Source of the DNA: Bacteroidales bacterium
GTDB taxonomy: Bacteria > Bacteroidota > Bacteroidia > Bacteroidales > Tenuifilaceae
Direction of reading: 5' to 3'
Assembly (NCBI GenBank): GCA_003531155.1
Contig: DQHR01000037.1
Coordinates: forward strand, 6,199 to 17,328
Length of the DNA stretch: 11,130 nt
Within the stretch, counting starts at the first letter, position 1. Every line of letters starts with the position of its first letter. Made by a program: the position numbers and the translations under genes. Below, piece by piece: positions 6,221 to 11,130 of this stretch. The notes under the pieces were generated by a model. It did not search any database, was not told the origin of the DNA, and saw nothing but the letters and a program-made list of their open reading frames with translations.

Positions 6221-6570
6221 TTCTTGTTACTGCTATTGGAATGGTTTGACTCGCACTGAATATCAACACTACGAATTGGTTCGAAATAATTCTCAAACAT
6301 CTTCAGGTATTTACCTATTGATGCGCAGCAAAGGCAATAGTTAACTTTTAAACCATCAATCTCACCATGAATTAAACCCAACTTTTTTAGTTCTTTTAGG
6401 TGCTGATAAACTGTAGTGCGACTTAACGGAATATTATCAGAAATATCACCAGAAATACACGTTTTGGTTTTAGCAAGATATTCTAGAATGGCTAGCCTTG
6501 CAGGATGTGATATTGCCTTTGCAAACTTTGCAAGTTCTTGTTGCTCGACTGAAAAACTTTTTTTGGACAT
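6217..6570 (-). CDS. arsR: ArsR/SmtB-family metalloid-responsive repressor (regulator of the arsC-hgcAB operon)
   Basis: The 117-residue winged-helix protein has the ISHPARLAILEYL entry helix (20-32), the recognition helix region IPLSRTTVYQHLKELKKLGLI (47-67) and a wing GEIDGLKVNY. A cysteine cluster CLCC (Cys79, 81, 82) just after the wing, together with Cys38 and Cys106, could form a thiolate site for As(III). Which cysteines sense the metalloid is inference. The gene starts seven bases downstream of a perfect 13-bp inverted repeat, so it is expected to repress its own operon (rhodanese, arsC, hgcA, hgcB and perhaps acr3) until arsenite, and possibly another thiophilic metal, releases it. 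A second ArsR at 7434-7781 is clearly diverged. Confidence 0.93.
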   Translation of the reverse strand: MSKKSFSVEQQELAKFAKAISHPARLAILEYLAKTKTCISGDISDNIPLSRTTVYQHLKELKKLGLIHGEIDGLKVNYCLCCASIGKYLKMFENYFEPIRSVDIQCESNHSNSSNKK

Positions 6571-6577
6571 TTGAATT

Positions 6578-6605
6578 AATTATGTCGTAAAATTACGACA
6601 TAATT
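6578..6605 (-). promoter_or_regulatory. Probable ArsR operator of the arsR-arsC-hgcAB operon
   Basis: AATTATGTCGTAA (6578-6590) and TTACGACATAATT (6593-6605) are perfect 13-bp inverted arms separated by two bases, ending seven bases before the arsR ATG. The core GTCGTAAAATTACGAC (6584-6599) matches the core of the repeat ahead of the arsE-like gene at 13 of 16 positions. Position and symmetry fit an autoregulatory ArsR site covering the promoter. I could not fix the -7/-33 elements with confidence. Confidence 0.8.
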
Positions 6606-6643
6606 TAAAATATTGAAATAAATTTGATTAAATTTTTATTAGA

Positions 6644-7000
6644 CTACTTAGCCTTAACCCCTTTTTTGTGTAATATAATATTCGCTTTTTCGACAGTAAT
6701 CATGCAGCCTTTATTAAGGCCTTCGAAAAGAGGCAGAATCGACTCGGAGAACTTTTCTATCTTATCAGTTTCATCCAATATTTCGATTACTAAAGGAACT
6801 TTTTCGTTTATTTCCCAACTAGTTGGGGAGTAAATTTCACTACTCGAGCCGTAACCCATTATCCCTTTTAGCACTGTTGCACCAGCAATCCCTTGCTCTT
6901 TAGCTTTAAATACTATAGCCTGATATAATGGCTCATGATTTAGCTTATCCGTTGAACTGATAAAAATTCTCAGCAATTTTGCTTCTCCTTTGATTACCAT
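6644..7000 (-). CDS. DUF190-family protein, companion of the fluoride channel
   Basis: The 118-residue cytoplasmic protein has the DUF190 pattern: LRIFIS (10-15), PLYQAIVFKAKEQGIAGATV (24-43), KGIMGYGSSS (45-54), VPLVIEILDETDKIEKF (68-84). It has a PII-like ferredoxin fold in solved relatives. It lies two bases after crcB, its frequent neighbour, and is the last gene of the upstream operon. The biochemical role is unknown; a part in modulating fluoride export is inferred from adjacency. No clear terminator follows before the arsR operator, so read-through into the second operon is possible. Confidence 0.85.
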   Translation of the reverse strand: MVIKGEAKLLRIFISSTDKLNHEPLYQAIVFKAKEQGIAGATVLKGIMGYGSSSEIYSPTSWEINEKVPLVIEILDETDKIEKFSESILPLFEGLNKGCMITVEKANIILHKKGVKAK

Positions 7001-7002
7001 GG

Positions 7003-7380
7003 CTAAAAGATTTTAGTTAGTAAATTCCCGATATAGGTTGCTAAAAGGCCAAGAAAAACACTTAAGCTTGTGTAAAGTGCAAAGAAAAAGAAGTTTCCAT
7101 CGCGTAACAGAGACATATTCTCATTGGCAAAAGTTGAAAATGTAGTGAAGCCACCACAGAATCCAACTGTAAAAAACATTCGCCAATCGGAGTTCATCAG
7201 GTTGCCTTTTTCTGACATTCCATAAAACAACCCGATTAGAAAACAGCCTAAAATATTTACAAGAAAGGTTCCGTATGGAAAAGCCGATAAAAAATGATTC
7301 TGAATGTAACGTGAAGACAAGAACCTAGCAACTGTTCCCAAAAAACCACCAAATCCAACTATCAGAATTAATCGAAACAT
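7003..7380 (-). CDS. crcB: CrcB/FluC fluoride channel
   Basis: A 125-residue, four-helix inner-membrane protein that forms dual-topology dimers and lets fluoride leave the cell. Signature segments are GGFLGTVARF (11-20), PYGTFLVNILGC (35-46, with the conserved Asn42) and GFCGGFTTFSTF (73-84), which includes the pore phenylalanines. I start at the ATG at 7380. A TTG six codons upstream is in frame but extends beyond the usual family start, and a GAGAGG sequence directly precedes the ATG. A hairpin lies 12 bases upstream. It is placed between arsR and the DUF190 gene in the metalloid operon. I see no fluoride riboswitch, so expression seems to follow the operon and not fluoride directly. Confidence 0.93.
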   Translation of the reverse strand: MFRLILIVGFGGFLGTVARFLSSRYIQNHFLSAFPYGTFLVNILGCFLIGLFYGMSEKGNLMNSDWRMFFTVGFCGGFTTFSTFANENMSLLRDGNFFFFALYTSLSVFLGLLATYIGNLLTKIF

Positions 7381-7392
7381 CCTCTCAGAAAA

Positions 7393-7412
7393 TTTCAATA
7401 AAGGTATTGAAA
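7393..7412 (-). other. Hairpin in the arsR-crcB spacer
   Basis: TTTCAATA (7405-7412 read on the minus strand) and TATTGAAA (7393-7400) pair perfectly around a CCTT loop, 12 bases upstream of the crcB ATG. It could limit read-through, protect one half of the mRNA, or tune crcB translation. The stem is AT-rich and lacks a long U tract, so I do not call it a terminator. Confidence 0.45.
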
Positions 7413-7433
7413 AGTATTTATTATGTCTCCTAC

Positions 7434-7781
7434 TTAGCAGTTACATGAACCTGGGCAATCAATCTTTGCTTTGGATAATTCGCTGATTGTAGTTATAAAC
7501 GAATGGTAGTATTCGTTAAGCTCGTTCATTGCCTTTTCGTTTAAACTATATCGTTGGCATTGCCCATCAGGAGTTGCAGTGATAATTCCCAATTCTTTCA
7601 GCTTAGATAAATGTTGAGAAACCGTCGATTTGCTTAATGGCAAACGTTCAGAAATACTTCCAGCAGGGCATCCATTATACTTTGCTAAATGCAAAACTAT
7701 TTGCAACCGTGCTGGATGCGAAAGTACATCCAGCATCGGAGCAAGTTTTAGTGATATATCTTGATAATCTACTGTCTCCAT
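7434..7781 (-). CDS. arsR: ArsR/SmtB-family repressor, second copy (regulator of the arsEFG-permease operon)
   Basis: The 115-residue winged-helix protein has LSHPARLQIVLHLA (20-33), LPLSKSTVSQHLSKLKELGII (47-67) and the wing PDGQCQRYSL. Cysteines are at 38, 75, 109, 113 and 115, the last three in a terminal CPGSCNC tail that is a plausible metalloid-binding site by analogy with ArsR proteins that bind As(III) through C-terminal cysteines. The stop of the ProC-like gene immediately precedes its ATG without a spacer, so it is cotranscribed from the arsE-like promoter. It has no operator of its own, so the probable target is the repeat at 11009-11031, and by core similarity perhaps also 6578-6605. 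Confidence 0.92.
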   Translation of the reverse strand: METVDYQDISLKLAPMLDVLSHPARLQIVLHLAKYNGCPAGSISERLPLSKSTVSQHLSKLKELGIITATPDGQCQRYSLNEKAMNELNEYYHSFITTISELSKAKIDCPGSCNC

Positions 7782-8561
7782 CTAAGGTTTGATTTTTTGG
7801 AAAAGTCCGTTCAACTTCTCATCGTAAATTTTAAGAATTTCTGCTTCGTTTTCGCCAATGGGCTTGACAGGAATAAGATCAATTACTGCGGCTTTATCTA
7901 AACCACTATTGAACATGGTTTCATTAGTTGCTTTAAGCATATTGCCAACTGCATCAATAGCTTCTTTTTCATCCATCCCAAAGTTTTTTGCCAGTTCTAT
8001 CAGCTTATAGTACTGAAACCAAAGGTAGGTTGGCCCCATAGCAACGATTAGTGCGTATGCCTCAATTTTTGGCTCATCAACCTCTAATGTATGGCCAAAA
8101 ATATTAAATATATCTGTTAGTATATCTTTAGAATCTTTATCTATTGATTTATAAAAAACAACGGGGTTGTATCCTTTTCCAATAATTGATGATGCCAATG
8201 GAAGTAGGCGAACAATTCGATTAAATCCACCCAAAAGGGCTGTCATTTTTTCAATTGTGAATTTTGGAGCAAGGGAAATAAGAATCGCGTTGGGGTTAAT
8301 CGTGGCTTTCGCTTTCTCAAGTGTTTCGGCTATCATTGGAGGATGAACTGCAAGAAAGATGAGATCTGCTCCTAAAATGTTGTTATTTAAGTTTATATCC
8401 GTTTTTATTTCCGGAAAAGTTGTCGATAAGGCCTTTAGCACATCTGGATTTGTATCCATTACAGATACTTGCTTAAAGCCAATCTTTTTGGTTTTTAGTG
8501 CTGTTAGGAAAATCTTTGTAATCCTACCACCACCAATAAAAGAGATACTTTTGTTTTCCAT
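7782..8561 (-). CDS. ProC-like NAD(P)-binding oxidoreductase (pyrroline-5-carboxylate reductase superfamily)
   Basis: The 259-residue protein has an N-terminal Rossmann fold (ISFIGGGRITKIF, 6-18; ADLIFLAVHPPMIAETL, 65-81; AILISLAPKFTIEKM, 92-106; NRIVRLLPLASS, 113-124) and an all-helical C-terminal domain like that of ProC. The ProC signature around the substrate site (PGGTT followed by a long helix) is missing: the equivalent region reads VKPIGENEAEIL. Proline synthesis is therefore unlikely. It sits 16 bases after the permease gene and abuts arsR, inside a detoxification operon, which suggests an NAD(P)H-dependent accessory reaction on an unknown substrate. The family assignment is solid at fold level only. 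Confidence 0.7.
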   Translation of the reverse strand: MENKSISFIGGGRITKIFLTALKTKKIGFKQVSVMDTNPDVLKALSTTFPEIKTDINLNNNILGADLIFLAVHPPMIAETLEKAKATINPNAILISLAPKFTIEKMTALLGGFNRIVRLLPLASSIIGKGYNPVVFYKSIDKDSKDILTDIFNIFGHTLEVDEPKIEAYALIVAMGPTYLWFQYYKLIELAKNFGMDEKEAIDAVGNMLKATNETMFNSGLDKAAVIDLIPVKPIGENEAEILKIYDEKLNGLFQKIKP

Positions 8562-8577
8562 GGCATTTTGTTATTAG

Positions 8578-9591
8578 TTAAAATATCATGTTAAATAGAA
8601 GACCAACAATCATTATTCCTGTGCCAACAATGGCAATAAAAGTGAAAATCAAAGGAAGTTTTAAAACTTTTCGAAGGATAATCATTTCGGGTAACGAAAG
8701 GCCAATAACCGACATCATAAAAGCTAACGCCGTTCCCAGAGATGCTCCTTTCTCAATTAAAACTGATACAATTGGAATTATTCCTGCTGCATTTGAATAT
8801 AAAGGGATTCCTATTAAAATTGATAACGGTACGCTGTACCAAGTCGATTTTCCCATAAGGGCTGCCATAAAATCTTGCGGAACATATCCATGTGCTCCTG
8901 CTCCAACGGCAATACCGATAGCAACATATATCCACACTTTGCCAACTATCTCTTTTACAGCATAGACCCCAAATTTAAACCTTTCTACAAAGGTTAATTT
9001 TTCTTCCTCTTGGGAGTTTTCACCAAACTTAGTTTTATAAACCCAATCCTCTACCCATTTTTCGAGTTTAAGCTTTCCGATTGCCCAGCCAGCAATGATA
9101 GCAATTGTTAATCCGGTTAGGACATAAATGAGGGCTACTTTCCAGCCAAAAAGCCCAAAAAGCAAAACAACAGCGACTTCGTTGATCATTGGGGCTGCAA
9201 TCAAAAAAGAGAAAGTAATTCCTAACGGTACACCCGACTCAACAAATCCAAGAAATAAAGGAATTGCAGAGCAAGAACAGAAAGGGGTTACAATACCCAA
9301 TAGCGAGGCCAGTACATTACCTGTAAAAGTCTTCTTTCCAACTAAAAATTTACGAGTTCGTTCGGGCGAAAAAAAGGAGCGAATAATCCCAACAAAGAAG
9401 ATGATTAGCGTAAGAAGCATCAACACCTTTGGCAATTCGAAAATAAAAAACCATATAGCCTCAGTAAGATGCTTTCCCTCTTCCAAGCCAATTAAAGTGT
9501 ACACCAGCCAATCGGTAATGGGTTTAAGATTCATGTACAGCACAACCCAAATTGGCAAGAGGACGAAAAGTAAAAGAAGTTTTTTTCTCAT
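8578..9591 (-). CDS. ArsP/SO_0444-type permease (organoarsenical or metal efflux)
   Basis: The 337-residue inner-membrane protein of the PF03773 permease family has about eight helices. The hallmark TPFCSCSAIPLF (102-113) with Cys105 and Cys107 is present, followed by GVPLGITFSFLIAAPMINEVA and a second-half repeat GIPLYSNAAGIIPI. A cytoplasmic charged loop is at about 180-205. Relatives named ArsP export trivalent organoarsenicals such as methylarsenite and reduced roxarsone; other members act on other metals, so the exact substrate is open. It lies 10 bases after the ArsG-like gene. In this context trivalent aromatic or methylated arsenicals are the best guess, and a methylated metal product of the nearby hgcAB genes is a speculative alternative. 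Confidence 0.85.
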   Translation of the reverse strand: MRKKLLLLFVLLPIWVVLYMNLKPITDWLVYTLIGLEEGKHLTEAIWFFIFELPKVLMLLTLIIFFVGIIRSFFSPERTRKFLVGKKTFTGNVLASLLGIVTPFCSCSAIPLFLGFVESGVPLGITFSFLIAAPMINEVAVVLLFGLFGWKVALIYVLTGLTIAIIAGWAIGKLKLEKWVEDWVYKTKFGENSQEEEKLTFVERFKFGVYAVKEIVGKVWIYVAIGIAVGAGAHGYVPQDFMAALMGKSTWYSVPLSILIGIPLYSNAAGIIPIVSVLIEKGASLGTALAFMMSVIGLSLPEMIILRKVLKLPLIFTFIAIVGTGIMIVGLLFNMIF

Positions 9592-9601
9592 TTAAAAACC
9601 T

Positions 9602-10303
9602 TTAAAATAGAAATTGGGTCAGATAGTAAATCCCTGCTCCTATAAACACAACTGCAACAACTCTCCTAAACCAGAATTCAAAGACTTTAACCTTGTTGTA
9701 AAATGATCCTACTCCTGAAATAGTATATGCAATTAAGTATGCAATAATTATTACCGGCAACCCTGTTCCAGTAGCAAAGATAAGTGGCAAATACAAACCC
9801 GAAGCGCTAGATATGGTCATTGGGATTAGCATCCCAAAATAAAGTACGCCACTATAGGGACAAAAAGCCAATGCAAAAGCAATTCCCATAAGCAACACAC
9901 CCCAGAAACCACCTTTTTCGGCTTTTTTCTCTATTTTTTCTGATAATCTACTCGAAAAGGGTAGCTTTATTTTAATCAAATCGAGCATAAAAAGACCAAT
10001 AATTATCAAAATTGGACCAAGAACTCTTTCGCCATATTTTTGAAGAAACCCAGCAATTTTAAATTGGTTGGCACCAAAAAAGAAAATCAATCCAATTGTT
10101 GTATAGGTTACTGCTCGTCCTAGAGTATATATCAACCCACTGAGAAAAACCCTTTTCTTGTTCTCAATGTCCTTGCTTATAAATGCAATTGCAGTGATAT
10201 TTGTTGCAAGCGGACATGGGCTAATAGATGTAATAATTCCTAATAGCAATGCCGATAGAAATGGCAAACTTGTACTATCTAATAGATTTTGTAACCAATC
10301 CAT
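9602..10303 (-). CDS. arsG: ArsG-like transporter with CcdA/DsbD membrane fold
   Basis: The 233-residue protein has six predicted membrane helices and the CcdA/DsbD transmembrane cysteine pattern: SISPCPLATN (Cys30-Pro31) and FALAFCPYSGVLYFG (Cys148-Pro149), one cysteine in each half. In the ArsG family of arsEFG operons such proteins have been linked to export of trivalent aromatic arsenicals. By fold, the protein could equally carry reducing equivalents across the membrane through its cysteine pair. It is placed three bases after the ArsF-like lipoprotein gene, which is itself next to the ArsE-like thioredoxin-fold gene, matching an ArsE-ArsF-ArsG set. The family call is firm at the CcdA-superfamily level and moderate for ArsG. 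Confidence 0.8.
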   Translation of the reverse strand: MDWLQNLLDSTSLPFLSALLLGIITSISPCPLATNITAIAFISKDIENKKRVFLSGLIYTLGRAVTYTTIGLIFFFGANQFKIAGFLQKYGERVLGPILIIIGLFMLDLIKIKLPFSSRLSEKIEKKAEKGGFWGVLLMGIAFALAFCPYSGVLYFGMLIPMTISSASGLYLPLIFATGTGLPVIIIAYLIAYTISGVGSFYNKVKVFEFWFRRVVAVVFIGAGIYYLTQFLF

Positions 10304-10306
10304 CGA

Positions 10307-10738
10307 CTATTTTTTTAGTCCTTCTTCAATAATATCGGTTATCATCTTCTCTAGCGCTGTTGGATCAGATTTTGCTAACTTAAATGCATCAACAGTGATA
10401 TTCTTTACAGTTCCATTCACATCGATAATCAGTGATGAACTTAAAATCTGATACTTCTCTGCAATTGATTTGTTTTCCTCCTTATCTGTATTGATTTCTT
10501 TATAAGCTACAGCAGCATTATTTGCATACTTGGTGTTAAATAGATTAAGCGAGATTTCACCAACCTTAATGCAGGTTGGACAACGTCTATCGCCATGGAA
10601 GTATAAGATTTGAATTGATGGTGCTACCTCAGCCACCTGACCTGATGAATCTTTTTCAGCTTTTGCTGAAGTATTTCCACAGTTTATAAAACTCATCGAA
10701 ATTATGGCTACAGCAATAATAAGAAATGTTCTTTTCAT
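10307..10738 (-). CDS. arsF: ArsF-like CxxC lipoprotein (thioredoxin-fold, periplasmic)
   Basis: The 143-residue protein has a signal peptide ending in a relaxed Bacteroidota-type lipobox (FINC, Cys20), so it is probably lipid-anchored outside the inner membrane. After a linker, the thioredoxin-like domain shows YFHGDRRCPTC with Cys53 and Cys56, and a distal strand LIIDVNGTVK. The FHGxxRCxTC pattern is typical of the ArsF family, described as a nitroreductase-linked subunit in arsEFG operons acting on nitrophenyl arsenicals such as roxarsone. It stands between the ArsE-like and ArsG-like genes with spacers of 10 and 3 bases. The substrate is inferred from the family; a redox role is supported directly by the CxxC. 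Confidence 0.78.
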   Translation of the reverse strand: MKRTFLIIAVAIISMSFINCGNTSAKAEKDSSGQVAEVAPSIQILYFHGDRRCPTCIKVGEISLNLFNTKYANNAAVAYKEINTDKEENKSIAEKYQILSSSLIIDVNGTVKNITVDAFKLAKSDPTALEKMITDIIEEGLKK

Positions 10739-10748
10739 GGTTAATTTA

Positions 10749-10982
10749 TTACTTAGTTAATAGTTCTTTTAACTCGCTTTCAGAAGGAATTCTTCCGCTT
10801 AGGATAACTTTACCGTCCTTCACCAATCCCGGAGTTCGCATTATTCCATAAGACATAATTTTTTGGATATCCTCCTCTTTGGTAACCTCTGCATTAAGGC
10901 TTAAATCTGCAACCACTTTACGTGTTAGCTGTTCCAAGTTTTTGCACTTTGCACAACCTGTTCCTAATACTATGATATTCAT
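10749..10982 (-). CDS. arsE: Small thioredoxin-fold redox protein (ArsE-like)
   Basis: The 77-residue cytosolic protein has a minimal thioredoxin fold: a first strand IIVLG, the active-site motif CAKC (Cys10, Cys13), and the cis-proline region IMRTPGLVKDGKVILSG (47-63). Length and motif fit the 'redox-active disulfide protein 2' family of small thioredoxins. Being the first gene of the operon and next to ArsF-like and ArsG-like genes, it corresponds to ArsE. It is likely the cytosolic electron donor of the set. The gene symbol rests on context; the thioredoxin-like fold is clear. The ATG is 26 bases from the operator at 11009-11031. Confidence 0.75.
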   Translation of the reverse strand: MNIIVLGTGCAKCKNLEQLTRKVVADLSLNAEVTKEEDIQKIMSYGIMRTPGLVKDGKVILSGRIPSESELKELLTK

Positions 10983-11008
10983 ATTACTATTTAATTAGAT
11001 AAATATAA

Positions 11009-11031
11009 TTCGTATTTCGTAAAAATACGAA
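11009..11031 (-). promoter_or_regulatory. Probable ArsR operator of the arsEFG-permease operon
   Basis: TTCGTATTT (11009-11017) and AAATACGAA (11023-11031) are perfect 9-bp inverted arms with a five-base spacer. A second half-site TTCGTA (11016-11021) also pairs with TACGAA (11026-11031), giving the 16-base core TTCGTAAAAATACGAA, which differs from the core ahead of the other arsR at only three positions. The position 26 bases upstream of the first gene fits a promoter-overlapping ArsR site. The promoter boxes themselves are not clear. Confidence 0.75.
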
Positions 11032-11058
11032 CAAAATAATTACAATATTACTTTTTGA

Positions 11059-11082
11059 AAAAGTTTTTATACAAAAACTTTT
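11059..11082. repeat. AT-rich perfect inverted repeat upstream of the arsE-like gene
   Basis: AAAAGTTTTT (11059-11068) and AAAAACTTTT (11073-11082) are perfect 10-bp arms around ATAC. It may be a weak terminator for an unseen neighbour, an upstream regulator site, or chance in AT-rich DNA. The remaining bases to the window end hold no gene that I can support. Confidence 0.35.
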
Positions 11083-11130
11083 ACGATATAAGGAATTGTA
11101 AAATAGAATTTTGTTCCAACATTAATCTCG

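Noticed and set aside
6601..6643. Terminator between the DUF190 gene and the second arsR operator
   Set aside because: The stretch is AT-rich with no GC-containing stem followed by a U tract, so I cannot claim one.
7381..7433. Fluoride riboswitch ahead of crcB
   Set aside because: The gap is short and I see none of the conserved GGCGAUGG-type core; only a simple AT-rich hairpin is present.
8588..9595. Long plus-strand open frames opposite the permease gene, and a minus-strand frame at 8753-8935
   Set aside because: They are out-of-frame shadows of a well-supported permease gene and show no family motif.

Overview
The window comes from an AT-rich genome with features typical of Bacteroidota, probably an anaerobic member of the Bacteroidales/Marinilabiliales group. 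The evidence is weak Shine-Dalgarno signals, an ECF sigma/anti-sigma-like/DUF4097 cassette, lipoproteins with relaxed lipoboxes, ArsEFG-type genes and a four-helix-bundle (S23/IVP-type) ORF flanked by ACATTG/AATTGTC-type repeats. The taxonomic call is inference. All real genes are on the minus strand, so transcription runs from right to left.

Right part (about 11031 to 6644): a metalloid/halide detoxification operon. It starts at an ArsR-type inverted repeat (11009-11031). In order it encodes a small CxxC thioredoxin-fold protein (ArsE-like), a CxxC lipoprotein (ArsF-like), a CcdA-like membrane protein (ArsG-like), a TPFCSCS permease (ArsP/SO_0444 type), a ProC-like NAD(P)-binding protein, an ArsR repressor, the fluoride channel CrcB/FluC and its usual DUF190 companion.

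Middle part (6605 to 4003): a second operon led by a 13-bp perfect inverted repeat that shares a 16-bp core (13/16 identical) with the first operator. It encodes ArsR, a rhodanese-fold protein with Asp in place of the catalytic Cys, thioredoxin-coupled arsenate reductase ArsC, and then HgcA and HgcB, the corrinoid protein and ferredoxin pair required for mercury methylation. HgcA shows the cap-helix motif NVWCAAGKGTF and a five-helix membrane domain. HgcB shows two 4Fe-4S motifs, the GVGCAA cysteine and a terminal Cys-Cys. This is the most important content of the window: methylmercury-forming genes embedded in an arsenic operon under apparent ArsR control, with no mer genes in view.

Between hgcB and the arsenite pump Acr3 lies a 465-bp unit (3529-3993). 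It is bounded by 35-bp imperfect inverted repeats and carries a four-helix-bundle gene broken by one extra A in an A7 run. It almost fills the hgcB-acr3 gap, so acr3 was probably the next gene of the arsR-arsC-hgcAB operon before the insertion. A rho-independent terminator (2387-2425) closes the region.

Left part (2340 to 1): an unrelated, tightly overlapping operon of an ECF sigma factor, an anti-sigma-like single-TM protein with a duplicated N-terminal motif, an exported DUF4097-type beta-repeat protein and the start of another exported protein that runs off the left edge.
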